Positions 8,960 to 17,445 of a stretch of DNA of 64,000 nucleotides are shown piece after piece. Each line of letters starts with the position of its first letter. The stretch's first letter is position 1. The DNA lies in contig NZ_JRLF01000010.1 of the NCBI RefSeq assembly GCF_001404985.1, positions 1 through 64,000 on the forward strand, written 5' to 3'. The notes beneath the pieces were generated by a model. That model had not been told where the DNA came from. It did not search any database and saw only the letters and a program-made list of their open reading frames with translations. A program made the translations under genes and the position numbers. The DNA comes from Flavobacterium aquidurense (lineage in GTDB: Bacteria; Bacteroidota; Bacteroidia; Flavobacteriales; Flavobacteriaceae).

Positions 8960-9056
8960 TCATCCCGAGGAACGAGGGATCTCCGCGGAGTAACCATAAA
9001 GTGAATCACCAATCTGTGTCGAGTTTCTTACGGAGATCCCTCGTTCCTCGGGATGA
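8960..9056. repeat. Perfect 26-bp inverted repeat
   Basis: Arms 8960-8985 (tcatcccgaggaacgaggga-tctccg) and 9031-9056 are exact inverse complements, separated by 45 bp. With no T run after it, it is a structured dispersed repeat more than a classic terminator, though it may still act on the kdpC transcript. Confidence 0.8.
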
Positions 9057-9171
9057 CTAACTGTGCGTTGATCTATTGTAACGATTATAAACTTTATGAA
9101 TAAAATAAAATACCTAACAGTTACGAAGCTTCGGGATTGTTAGGATAATAAACACCCTTTTTTACCCCAAA

Positions 9172-9255
9172 AGCCCTAGCCCCGATAGTAGTGGAAATCC
9201 TTTTACTTTTTTCTTTAAAAAGTAAAAGATTGAAACGGATAGCGGGATTAGCTCC
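9172..9255. repeat. Dispersed structured repeat, copy 2
   Basis: Second copy of the element at 583-665: agccctagccccgatag start, central stem CTTTTACTTTTT / AAAAAGTAAAAG, end agcgggattagctcc. The outer ends can also pair imperfectly. It lies in the 381-bp gap between kdpC and the porin gene. Confidence 0.7.
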
Positions 9256-9293
9256 TAAAAAATCTACTAAATAAATAATTGAATACCACAAAA

Positions 9294-10370
9294 ATGAAAA
9301 AAATAATACTTACCGCTTTAATTGCCTTTGGTTTTAGCAATTTACACGCTCAGGAAGAAACAAAAAGTCCGTTTACGTTTTCAGGATATGTAGAGACTTA
9401 TTATAGTTATGATTTTGGAAAACCAGAAGATCATACGCGTCCGAGCTTTTTATACAATTTTAATAAAAGTAATGAAGTGAATATTAATTTGGGTTTGGCA
9501 AAAGTGAATTATTCGAAAGATAATATTCGTGGAAATTTTGCTTTGATGGCCGGAACTTACGCCGAATATAACATGGCAGCTGAACAAGGTTTATTGAAAA
9601 ACATCTATGAAGCAAATGTTGGTGTGAAGATTTCGCAAAGCCATAATTTATGGATCGATGCGGGGATTATGCCGGCTCACATAGGTTTTGAAAGTGCAAT
9701 TGGAAAAGATTGCCAGACTTTGACCCGAAGCATTTTGGCTGAAAACTCGCCTTATTATGAAACGGGAGTTAAAATTGGTTACACCTCTGAATCTGGAAAA
9801 TGGTATTTGGCCGGAATGTACTTAAACGGATGGCAACGTATCGAGAAAGTAAAAGGAAATCAAACGCCAGCTTTTGGAACCCAAGTTACTTACAAACCAT
9901 CAGACAAAGTGGTTTTGAACTGGAGTACTTATGTTGGAAATGAGCAACCGGATATTGACAAAAAATGGCGTTATTTTAATAACTTTTACGGACAATTTAA
10001 AGTAACGGATAAAACAAATGTTACGGCTGGTTTTGATGTTGGATCGCAACAAGCGGCTAAAAACAGTAATAAATACGATACTTGGTTTTCGCCAGTTTTG
10101 ATTCTGCAATACAAACCAACTGATAAAATTCAGCTTGCCGCTCGTGGCGAATATTATAGTGATGAAAAAGGTGTTATCATCGCAACTGAAACACCAAATG
10201 GTTTTAAAACTTACGGTTTTTCGGCTAACTTTGATTACTTAGTTACTGATAATGTAATGTTTAGAATCGAAGCAAGAAATCTTTCCAGTAAAGATCAGAT
10301 TTTCACAAAAGATAACGTTCCAACGGATACAAATACGTTTGTAACGACTTCGCTGGCGATTAGTTTCTAG
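9294..10370 (+). CDS. OmpL-like outer-membrane beta-barrel porin
   Basis: 358 residues from the ATG at 9294. The in-frame TTG at 9279 would only add MNTTK before a clear signal peptide, MKKIILTALIAFGFSNLHA. The mature protein starts with FTFSGYVETYYSYDF and alternates aromatic and polar residues in beta strands, ending with a strand and terminal Phe (FVTTSLAISF), as in outer-membrane barrels. It resembles the OmpL-like beta-barrel porin 2 family. Lying between kdpC and kdpD, it probably admits K+ or small solutes under potassium limitation; this is inferred from context. Confidence 0.85.
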   Translation: MKKIILTALIAFGFSNLHAQEETKSPFTFSGYVETYYSYDFGKPEDHTRPSFLYNFNKSNEVNINLGLAKVNYSKDNIRGNFALMAGTYAEYNMAAEQGLLKNIYEANVGVKISQSHNLWIDAGIMPAHIGFESAIGKDCQTLTRSILAENSPYYETGVKIGYTSESGKWYLAGMYLNGWQRIEKVKGNQTPAFGTQVTYKPSDKVVLNWSTYVGNEQPDIDKKWRYFNNFYGQFKVTDKTNVTAGFDVGSQQAAKNSNKYDTWFSPVLILQYKPTDKIQLAARGEYYSDEKGVIIATETPNGFKTYGFSANFDYLVTDNVMFRIEARNLSSKDQIFTKDNVPTDTNTFVTTSLAISF

Positions 10371-10378
10371 AAGATTAC

Positions 10379-10533
10379 TAGCCACAGATTGCACAGATTG
10401 AAAGGATTTTTTTTCGCTACGAATTCTCGAATTTCTAATTATAAATAGGATAAATTATAATTCGTGAATTCGTGTCAAATAAATCTACTCAAAGCCATTC
10501 AATAATCTTTTTAATCTATGCAATCTGTGGCTA
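10379..10533. repeat. Inverted repeat between the porin gene and kdpD
   Basis: Arms tagccacagattgcacagat-t (10379-10399) and 10513-10533 pair at 20 of 21 positions. An inner pair is formed by words around gaattctcgaatt and ttcgtgaattcgt. The gccacagatt word also appears at about 21006, so this is a dispersed family. Confidence 0.65.
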
Positions 10534-10578
10534 AAAAAATTAAAAAAACTTTGTGACTTAGCACCTTCACACAAATAT

Positions 10579-11706
10579 ATGGAACAGGAAAAAGAAAATA
10601 ATGCACAGCACTTTCTCGATTTAATTCAGAAATCACGAAAAGGAAAGTTTAAGGTCTATATTGGGATGAGCGCCGGTGTGGGGAAAACGTACCGCATGCT
10701 GCAAGAAGCACATTCGCTGTTGAAGAACGGAATTGATGTAAAAATTGGTTACATCGAAACACATATGCGAAAGGAAACGCATGAACTTTTATCTGGTTTG
10801 CCCGTAATTCCACGGCGAACCATTTTCTATAAAGGGAAAGAGCTGGAAGAACTCGATGTTCAGGCGATTATCAACCTTAGACCTGAAGTGGTGATTGTTG
10901 ATGAATTGGCACACACGAATGTTGAAGGAAGCAAAAACGAAAAACGCTGGCAGGATGTTCTGGAAATTCTGGATGCAGGAATTAATGTAATTTCGGCAGT
11001 CAATATTCAGCATATTGAAAGTTTGAATGAAGACGTAAAACGCATTACTAATATTGATGTTCAGGAACGTATTCCGGATAATGTTTTGCGATTAGCAGAT
11101 GAAGTCGTAAATATCGATTTAACGGCTGAAGATTTGATTGCACGTTTAAAAGAAGGGAAAATTTATACGCCGGATAAAATTCAGACGGCTTTGACCAACT
11201 TCTTTAAGTCTGATCAGATTTTACAGTTGCGTGAATTGGCATTGAAAGAAGTAGCAAGTCAGGTGGTTCGAAAAGTGGAAAGTGAAGTGCCTCAACTGAA
11301 TGCTTTAAGACATGAAAAACTTTTAGCTTGCATTAGCAGTAATGACAAAACAGCTAAAATTGTGATTAGAAAAGCAGCGCGTTTGGCAAGTTATTACAAC
11401 GGATCCTGGTATGTTTTGTATGTAGAAACACCAAAAGAAAGCAGCACTAAAATTGCATTGGACAAGCAACGTCATTTGATTAATAATTTTAAACTCGCTG
11501 TACAATTAGGCGCAGAAGTCATTAAATTAGAGAACAAAAATATTGCCGATGCTATTTTGATGGCAGTTGAAGAAAAACATATTACAACTGTTTGCATTGG
11601 GAAACCGCATTTGAATTTATTTAAAGTAATTTTGTCTACAACGATTTTCAGACGCTTATTGAATAGTCTTTCTTTATCGAATGTTGATCTTGTTATTCTG
11701 TCGTAA
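10579..11706 (+). CDS. kdpD: KdpD N-terminal sensor/Usp protein lacking the kinase
   Basis: 375 residues. This is only the cytoplasmic N-terminal part of KdpD (895 aa in E. coli). It has the KdpD sensor domain with Walker A GMSAGVGKTYRML near residue 30 and Walker B-like VVIVDELAHTN, then a universal-stress-protein-like domain (about 245-375) ending LVILS. There are no transmembrane helices and no HisKA or ATPase domains, and the stop is clean with no kinase remnant after it. The kinase function is presumably supplied by the separate histidine kinase 181 bp downstream. It would sense K+ or ATP in the cytoplasm and act on that kinase or on the pump. Confidence 0.92.
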   Translation: MEQEKENNAQHFLDLIQKSRKGKFKVYIGMSAGVGKTYRMLQEAHSLLKNGIDVKIGYIETHMRKETHELLSGLPVIPRRTIFYKGKELEELDVQAIINLRPEVVIVDELAHTNVEGSKNEKRWQDVLEILDAGINVISAVNIQHIESLNEDVKRITNIDVQERIPDNVLRLADEVVNIDLTAEDLIARLKEGKIYTPDKIQTALTNFFKSDQILQLRELALKEVASQVVRKVESEVPQLNALRHEKLLACISSNDKTAKIVIRKAARLASYYNGSWYVLYVETPKESSTKIALDKQRHLINNFKLAVQLGAEVIKLENKNIADAILMAVEEKHITTVCIGKPHLNLFKVILSTTIFRRLLNSLSLSNVDLVILS

Positions 11707-11714
11707 AAAAAATC

Positions 11715-11854
11715 TAACCATATAAGTTATATAAGTTCATTTAAATTGGATGCGTGAAAAATTTAACCGCAAAGAACGCAAGGTTTGCTGAAGTTTTTCC
11801 TGCCTTTCTTAATTATGCGTCCTCTTATATTTCCTTATATCACTTACATGGTTA
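11715..11854. repeat. Inverted repeat between kdpD and the kinase gene
   Basis: Arms at 11715-11735 (taaccatataagttatataa-g) and 11834-11854 pair at 19 of 21 positions. The loop contains a ccgcaaagaacgcaagg word typical of the other dispersed repeats. Confidence 0.6.
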
Positions 11855-11887
11855 AAAAAAAGAATAAAATGTTTTAAAATAAACATC

Positions 11888-13609
11888 ATGAGAATTAAAA
11901 CTAAATTGAATCTGGGAGTTGGACTATTATTTTTACTAATAATAATACTCACATTAGTGAGTGCCTTTTATATTTTCTCGATAAAAAAAGACACAGAGAA
12001 TATTCTGAAAGCAAATTATAATACGCTTGAATATTCCAGAAATATGCTTTTGTCTTTGGACGAAATTAATTCTAATAAAGAAAAGGCGATTGTTACTTTT
12101 AAAGAAAACCTTCAGAAGCAAACACAAAATGTTACTGAAGAAGGAGAGAAAAAAGGAACCGATAATCTTAAGAGAAACTTTGCTCTTTTAGAAAAAAACA
12201 GTTCTGATGAGTCTCTAAAAATGCAAATCAGACAGGACATTTTCGAGATTATGAAACTCAATATGAATGCCATAAAGAAAAAAAGTGATATCGCGAAACA
12301 TACGGCTGAAACCGCCAATTTATGGATTGCTATTGTGGGAACTTTGTGCTTTTTAATTGCTTTTAATTTACTAATTAATTTACCCAATAATATCGCAAAT
12401 CCTATTAAGGAATTGACTTTGAGCATTAAAGAAATTGCGAATAAAAATTATTCGGAACGAGTACATTTTACCAATCATAATGAATATGGAGATTTGGCAA
12501 AATCGTTTAATACCATGGCGCAAAAACTAGAGGAATACAATAGTAGCAATTTATACAAATTATTCTTCGAAAAGAAACGACTGGAAACGCTTATCAATAA
12601 CATGCACGACCCTATTATTGGACTGGACAATGAAGGTGTTATTTTATTTGTGAATGATGAAGCGCTGAAAATTATCGGAATGAAATCTGAGGATGTTATT
12701 GGGCAATCAGCTTCGACATTGGCTTTATCGAATGATTTGATTCGGTCTTTGATTTTGAAAGAAGAATCAACTGATTCTCAGAAAAAACAACCGATGAAGA
12801 TTTTCGCTCACGGAAAAGAAAGTTATTTTGATAAAGAAACCATCAACATTACTATAACGCCAACGGGAGAAGAAAGGGAAATTAATATTGGCGATGTGAT
12901 TATTCTGCGCAATATTACCTTATTTAAAGAACTGGATTTTGCAAAAACTAATTTTATTGCTACGGTTTCACACGAATTAAAAACACCAATTGCTTCTATA
13001 AAACTGAGTCTTCAATTGCTTCAAAACACTAAAACGGGCGACATGAATGACGATCAGAAACAATTAGTAGAAAGCATTAAAGATGACAGTCAGCGTTTAT
13101 TAAAAATCACAGGTGAATTACTGAATTTATCGCAATTAGAAACCGGAAATATTCAGTTGAATATCGAAAAAAGCAATCCGTATGCTATTGTAAATTATGC
13201 TACCGAGGCCGTAAAAATTCAGGCCGATCAAAAACAAATTAAACTCATAATTGATGCCGACGAAAATCTACAAGATGTAAAAGCCGACAGCGAAAAAACA
13301 GGCTGGGTTTTGATTAATTATCTATCGAATGCTATCACCTATTCGTCTGAAAAAAGTAAGATTATCATTAAATTAAAAAATGAAAACAATCAAATTGTAT
13401 TTCAGGTTATCGATACCGGAAAAGGAATTGATTCACGATTCAAAGACAAAGTTTTTGATAAATATTTTAAAATTCCGGGAAGTCAAAAATCCGGAACGGG
13501 ATTAGGTTTGGCAATCAGCAAAGAATTTATCGAAGCCCAAAATGGGAATGTTGGCGTTGAAAGCAATTTAGGTTTGGGAAGCACATTCTGGTTTTCATTA
13601 AAAGTATAA
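11888..13609 (+). CDS. Sensor histidine kinase (HAMP-PAS-HisKA), kdp locus
   Basis: 573 residues. Transmembrane helix 1 (about 9-31), an extracytoplasmic helical domain, helix 2 (about 145-165), HAMP (about 166-218), PAS (about 228-345), HisKA with phospho-acceptor His362 in ATVSHELKTPIASIKLSLQLL, and an HATPase domain with the G box GSGTGLGLAISKEF near the end. It is the only kinase at this locus and is likely the partner of the NtrC-type regulator at 2149, together making a split Kdp signalling system with the sensor-only KdpD. Its periplasmic part is MCP-like four-helix in appearance. The partner assignment is inferred. Confidence 0.93.
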   Translation: MRIKTKLNLGVGLLFLLIIILTLVSAFYIFSIKKDTENILKANYNTLEYSRNMLLSLDEINSNKEKAIVTFKENLQKQTQNVTEEGEKKGTDNLKRNFALLEKNSSDESLKMQIRQDIFEIMKLNMNAIKKKSDIAKHTAETANLWIAIVGTLCFLIAFNLLINLPNNIANPIKELTLSIKEIANKNYSERVHFTNHNEYGDLAKSFNTMAQKLEEYNSSNLYKLFFEKKRLETLINNMHDPIIGLDNEGVILFVNDEALKIIGMKSEDVIGQSASTLALSNDLIRSLILKEESTDSQKKQPMKIFAHGKESYFDKETINITITPTGEEREINIGDVIILRNITLFKELDFAKTNFIATVSHELKTPIASIKLSLQLLQNTKTGDMNDDQKQLVESIKDDSQRLLKITGELLNLSQLETGNIQLNIEKSNPYAIVNYATEAVKIQADQKQIKLIIDADENLQDVKADSEKTGWVLINYLSNAITYSSEKSKIIIKLKNENNQIVFQVIDTGKGIDSRFKDKVFDKYFKIPGSQKSGTGLGLAISKEFIEAQNGNVGVESNLGLGSTFWFSLKV

Positions 13610-13865
13610 AAAAGAGCCACAGGCTCGACCTATATTGTAGGGCTGTCCCGATCCCGAAACTTCGGGACGGGACGTTGCTATAATATAAATCATTCCTCCG
13701 GAATCTGACATTGAAATTGAATCTTTTATCTCTTAACATTTAGCCAATCTTAATCAAACTATCTCTTTTAAAACCAACAAATTAATATTGACTTAAGGTT
13801 CAATTAAGTCAAAAATAGATAGATCTAACATTCGTTATTATTGCAACTTATAACGATAACGAAAG

Positions 13866-14627
13866 ATGTTTTACAAAGCGGTTTCTCTGGTATTTTTATT
13901 CGGTTTTTTGAGTGCAAATGCACAACAAAATGACTCCATAACAAAAATTGACAGTACATCAAATTATTTAAAATTCAATTACAAACAATTAATCATTCCG
14001 GGAGTATTGATTGGTTATGGTGTTATTGGTCTTGAAAGTGATCAATTATTAACTTTTAATCATCAAATCAAAGCTGAAGTTACAGAAGATATTGATAACA
14101 AAATCACTATTGATGATTTCTCGCAATATGCACCTGCAGCTTCCGTTTATGCTTTGAATGCTTTTGGCGTAAAAGGTAAGAACAATATGCGGGATCGCTC
14201 TGTGATATTTGTGACTTCGTATGCCATTATGGCTACGACGGTTTTGGGTTTAAAATCGCTTGTACATGAAGAGCGCCCGGACGGAAGTTCGAATAACTCT
14301 TTCCCTTCCGGACATACTGCAACTGCTTTTGCCGGGGCGGAGTTTTTATGGCAGGAATACAAAGACAAATCAATCTGGTACGGAATTGCCGGTTATGCCG
14401 TTGCAACCGGAACCGGATTATTTAGAATTTACAACAATCGCCATTGGTTAACGGATGTTGCTGCCGGAGCCGGAATCGGAATTTTGAGTACCAAATTGGC
14501 GTATTGGATGAATCCATATATTACCAAAAAATTATTCAAATCGTCATCTGAAAGTAAATCAACTTCTATGATAATGCCTTTTTATAATGGACAACAATAC
14601 GGATTGGGTTTTGTGAAGGTCTTTTAG
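13866..14627 (+). CDS. PAP2-family membrane-associated phosphatase
   Basis: 253 residues with a signal-like N-terminus (MFYKAVSLVFLFGFLSANA). The three PAP2 active-site motifs are present: KSLVHEERP, FPSGH and RIYNNRHWLTD (R-x5-H-x3-D). These enzymes remove phosphate from lipid phosphates or isoprenoid pyrophosphates at the membrane. Here the signal sequence suggests a periplasmic or outer-membrane location, so substrates could be undecaprenyl pyrophosphate, lipid A or phosphatidyl phosphates. The gene stands alone and ends at a shared terminator. Confidence 0.9.
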   Translation: MFYKAVSLVFLFGFLSANAQQNDSITKIDSTSNYLKFNYKQLIIPGVLIGYGVIGLESDQLLTFNHQIKAEVTEDIDNKITIDDFSQYAPAASVYALNAFGVKGKNNMRDRSVIFVTSYAIMATTVLGLKSLVHEERPDGSSNNSFPSGHTATAFAGAEFLWQEYKDKSIWYGIAGYAVATGTGLFRIYNNRHWLTDVAAGAGIGILSTKLAYWMNPYITKKLFKSSSESKSTSMIMPFYNGQQYGLGFVKVF

Positions 14628-14672
14628 ATTTCTTTTGCCACGAAGGCGCTAAGACACAAATTTTTATTGAGA

Positions 14673-14700
14673 GCTACTCCCGATAACTATCGGGAGTAGC
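14673..14700. terminator. Bidirectional terminator between converging genes
   Basis: Perfect 12-bp stem GCTACTCCCGAT / ATCGGGAGTAGC with the 4-nt loop AACT, lying between the PAP2 gene (ends 14627) and the repressor gene (ends 14710). A-rich flank on the right and T-rich flank on the left allow use in both directions. Confidence 0.65.
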
Positions 14701-14709
14701 AAAAAACTT

Positions 14710-15483
14710 TTATGTATTCGAAGTATTATTCTTAATCTCCATAACTTCTCTTTTTACTTCCAGAAGCAAATCTTTCATACTTTGAGATTCTGTTACTTCA
14801 TGTCGTTTATCGCTTCGGCCAATACTACATTCGTATTCCCAGATTTCTAAAATATCAGAGGCTTTCACTTCATAATTCGGATAAAAGCGATTATCAGATT
14901 CGAGAACCAAAGCATTCTTTTTATTCTTGTTCAATCGTTTGTACACCATTCCTTCATTTTTAGTAATCAGGATGTAGGTTCTACCGTCCATCACCTCTCC
15001 TAGTCTTTCTACATAACGACCAATAATAATCGAACCGTCTTCGTGTGGTGGCATCGAATCGCCTTCTACAGGAAATCCGCGATGTTTTCCCGGTCCTAAA
15101 AACGGAAGGGAAACTTGTTGTAAACTCTCGATGTATTCCGGATCGGCATAACCGTTTAGATAACCTGCTTTTGCTTTTTGGGATACAATTTCGATATAAT
15201 TCTCTCCATAACTATCTACTTGTATCGGTAAAATAAGTCGGTTACCTTCTAATTTTATCAGGTTTTCAATGTGTATTTTTCGTATATCGACAGATAATAA
15301 TAAGTCGATACTCATATGAAAATATAAAGCAATCTGCTTTAAAATATCATACGGTGCCTCGGAGGTTCCATCTTCGTATTTAACGTATCTTCCTCGGGTA
15401 ATTCTAAGGTTTTCAGCTAATTTCTCCTGAGATATTTTATGCTTAACCCTCAATGCTCTGATGTTATCTGAAAATAAGGACAT
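14710..15483 (-). CDS. XRE-family repressor with S24/LexA-type autoprotease domain
   Basis: 257 residues from the ATG at 15483 (MSLFSDNIRALR); an upstream start adds 10 residues of promoter sequence. Helix-turn-helix at about 4-60 (KISQEKLAENLRITRGRYVKY). The C-terminal S24 peptidase has the likely cleavage pair Ala-Gly in KAKAGYLNG, the catalytic Ser in VEGDSMPP and the Lys in GMVYKRLN, so the self-cleavage machinery is complete. It is the CI/LexA-like type that would be inactivated by RecA after DNA damage. It is divergent from umuD and likely represses it and itself. Confidence 0.9.
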   Translation of the reverse strand: MSLFSDNIRALRVKHKISQEKLAENLRITRGRYVKYEDGTSEAPYDILKQIALYFHMSIDLLLSVDIRKIHIENLIKLEGNRLILPIQVDSYGENYIEIVSQKAKAGYLNGYADPEYIESLQQVSLPFLGPGKHRGFPVEGDSMPPHEDGSIIIGRYVERLGEVMDGRTYILITKNEGMVYKRLNKNKKNALVLESDNRFYPNYEVKASDILEIWEYECSIGRSDKRHEVTESQSMKDLLLEVKREVMEIKNNTSNT

Positions 15484-15510
15484 AATTAATTTTGTTATAA
15501 TTTGGAACAA

Positions 15511-15518
15511 CAAATATA
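15511..15518 (-). promoter_or_regulatory. -7 box of the repressor gene
   Basis: Minus-strand TATATTTG fits TAnnTTTG and lies 27 bp before the repressor ATG. The -33 element is not clear. The box shares the 98-bp divergent region with the umuD promoter. Confidence 0.5.
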
Positions 15519-15536
15519 CAAAAAAATGTTATCATC

Positions 15537-15558
15537 TGTACTAATTTTGTGATGTACA
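15537..15558. promoter_or_regulatory. Candidate operator bracketing the umuD -7 box
   Basis: The inverted repeat TGTAC-N12-GTACA encloses TAATTTTG (15542-15549), a TAnnTTTG -7 box for umuD. A protein bound here would block the promoter. A direct repeat TGTTAT(A/C)AT also occurs at 15493-15501 and 15527-15535. The repressor encoded next door is the obvious candidate binder. This is prediction only. Confidence 0.5.
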
Positions 15559-15581
15559 AAAAAACAACTTTTGAAGTGATT

Positions 15582-16031
15582 ATGAAATTGAGAAATATAA
15601 ATACCACAAAATCAATAGAATTGTACATTCCGGATGTAAGTTCAGAAGTAAAGCTGCCTTTTTTTGATGTTGGTATTAGCGCAGGTTTTCCTTCGCCTGC
15701 TGATGATTTTATCGAATTATCAATTGATCTCAATAAAGAATTCATCAAGCATAAATATACTACTTATTTTGCCAGGGTAAAAGGACATTCTATGAAAAAC
15801 GTTGGTATTAACGATGGTGATTTATTGATTATTGATAAAAGCCTGGAACCGCAAAACAATAAAATTGCTGTTTGCCAAATTGATGGTGAATTTACTGTAA
15901 AGCGTATCAGAATAGAAAAAGACATTATCTGGCTTATTGCCGAAAATGAAGATTATCAGCCTATAAAAGTAACTCCTGAAAATAATTTTGTGATTTGGGG
16001 AATTGTGATTCATTGTATTAAATCTTTTTAA
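15582..16031 (+). CDS. umuD: UmuD-like S24 protein, translesion polymerase partner
   Basis: 149 residues from the ATG at 15582; starts upstream (GTG 15549, ATG 15552) fall on the -7 box or the expected transcription start. The cleavage pair Ala-Gly lies in VGISAGFPSPA, with catalytic Ser70 in VKGHSMKN and Lys107 in FTVKRI. After RecA-stimulated self-cleavage UmuD' joins UmuC to form an error-prone polymerase. umuC follows about 100 bp later on the same strand, as in umuDC operons. Confidence 0.9.
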   Translation: MKLRNINTTKSIELYIPDVSSEVKLPFFDVGISAGFPSPADDFIELSIDLNKEFIKHKYTTYFARVKGHSMKNVGINDGDLLIIDKSLEPQNNKIAVCQIDGEFTVKRIRIEKDIIWLIAENEDYQPIKVTPENNFVIWGIVIHCIKSF

Positions 16032-16041
16032 ATTAATTATC

Positions 16042-16098
16042 ACCCTGATCGAAGTTGAGGCCTTTATACGATGAAGCCCTTCGACTTCGCTCACGGCA
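16042..16098. repeat. Small inverted-repeat insert between umuD and umuC
   Basis: The words tcgaagttgaggcct and agcccttcgacttcgctcac are near inverse complements. The cccttcgacttcgctca word looks like a dispersed flavobacterial repeat. It creates an in-frame upstream start at 16071 that I do not accept for umuC. Confidence 0.45.
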
Positions 16099-16130
16099 AC
16101 GAAATAAGAAATAAAAAAACACGTTTAGAA

Positions 16131-17390
16131 ATGTTTGCTTTAGTCGATTGTAACAATTTTTATGCTTCTTGTCAAAGAGTATTTGATCCACGTTTAAGAG
16201 GAAAACCTATCGTTATTCTCTCTAATAATGATGGCTGCGTTATTTCGCGCTCTGATGAAGCCAGAGCTCTGGGTGTACCAATGGCAATTCCTGCGTTTAA
16301 ATATGAATCTATTTTTAAAGAAAAAAACATTTTTGTTTATTCTTCTAATTATCCGCTATACGGCGATATGAGCAATCGGGTAATGAACCTGCTTCAAACT
16401 TATACTCCCGAAATCGAAATTTACAGTATTGATGAAGCTTTCCTGAAATTTTCAGGTTATGATTTATTTGATCTGAATACGCTGGGCTTAAAAATGCGGA
16501 AAGAAGTAACACAAGGAACTGGTATTCCCGTAAGTATAGGGTTTGCACCCACCAAAGCCTTGGCTAAAGTGGCGAATAAAATTGCCCGAAAATTTGCAGA
16601 TCGCACACAAGGTGTTTATTGTATTGACTCTGAAGAAAAAAGAATTAAAGCATTAAAATGGACTAAAATTGAAGATGTCTGGGGAATTGGAAGAAAACAC
16701 GCCAAACGCCTTAAATTAAAAAAAATCAACACAGCTTATGAATTTACCCAGTTTCCGGATGCCTGGGTAAGAAAAGAAATGTCTGTAGTTGGTCTTCGAT
16801 TAAAACATGAATTAGAAGGAAAACCAACTTTGGAATTAGAAGATGCCACAGATCGAAAAATGATTGCTACTACAAGATCTTTCGAAAAAAAGTATACCAC
16901 TTATGAAGAAATTTCAGAACGAATCAGCACGTTTACAGCTTCCTGTGCCGAAAAATTAAGACGTCAGAATTGCCATTGTAATATGGTGACGGTTTTTATA
17001 CAAACTAGCTTTTTAAAAAATGAAGAAACTCGCTATTCACGAAGTATCACTATTACTACTGATTTTCCAACTAATTCGACAATAGAACTTAATGAGGCCG
17101 CGCAAAAAGGATTTAAAGCTATTTTTAAAAAAGGATATCGCTATAAAAAAGCTGGTGTAATTGTAATGGGATTAACGCCAAATAGTGAAACGCAGCTTAA
17201 TTTATTCGAAACTTCAAATCCTAAACATAAGCCTTTAATGAGTGCGATTGATAAAATGAACCAAAGCTATGGTAATAATAAAGTCAAATTCGGCGTGCAG
17301 TCATTGGGACGGCAATGGAAAATGAAACAAGACAGATTATCTCCCAAGTTTTCTACTTTACTGACAGATATTATTACGGTTAAAGTTTAA
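16131..17390 (+). CDS. umuC: UmuC, Y-family translesion DNA polymerase
   Basis: 419 residues from the ATG at 16131 (MFALVDCNNFYASCQRVF), matching E. coli UmuC (422). Catalytic features present are D in ALVDCNNFYASC, YSIDEAF around residue 100, and the steric-gate region NNFYASC. The middle helix-hairpin-helix part (TKIEDVWGIGRKHAKRL) and the little-finger domain follow. The C-terminal DUF4113 (from QLNLFETSNPKHKPLMSAIDKMN) is typical of UmuC. With UmuD' it copies past damaged bases at the cost of mutations. Confidence 0.96.
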   Translation: MFALVDCNNFYASCQRVFDPRLRGKPIVILSNNDGCVISRSDEARALGVPMAIPAFKYESIFKEKNIFVYSSNYPLYGDMSNRVMNLLQTYTPEIEIYSIDEAFLKFSGYDLFDLNTLGLKMRKEVTQGTGIPVSIGFAPTKALAKVANKIARKFADRTQGVYCIDSEEKRIKALKWTKIEDVWGIGRKHAKRLKLKKINTAYEFTQFPDAWVRKEMSVVGLRLKHELEGKPTLELEDATDRKMIATTRSFEKKYTTYEEISERISTFTASCAEKLRRQNCHCNMVTVFIQTSFLKNEETRYSRSITITTDFPTNSTIELNEAAQKGFKAIFKKGYRYKKAGVIVMGLTPNSETQLNLFETSNPKHKPLMSAIDKMNQSYGNNKVKFGVQSLGRQWKMKQDRLSPKFSTLLTDIITVKV

Positions 17391-17445
17391 AATGTTATTT
17401 TAAAAAACAACAGAAAAACAATCGATTTCACGTTATATAAATAAG

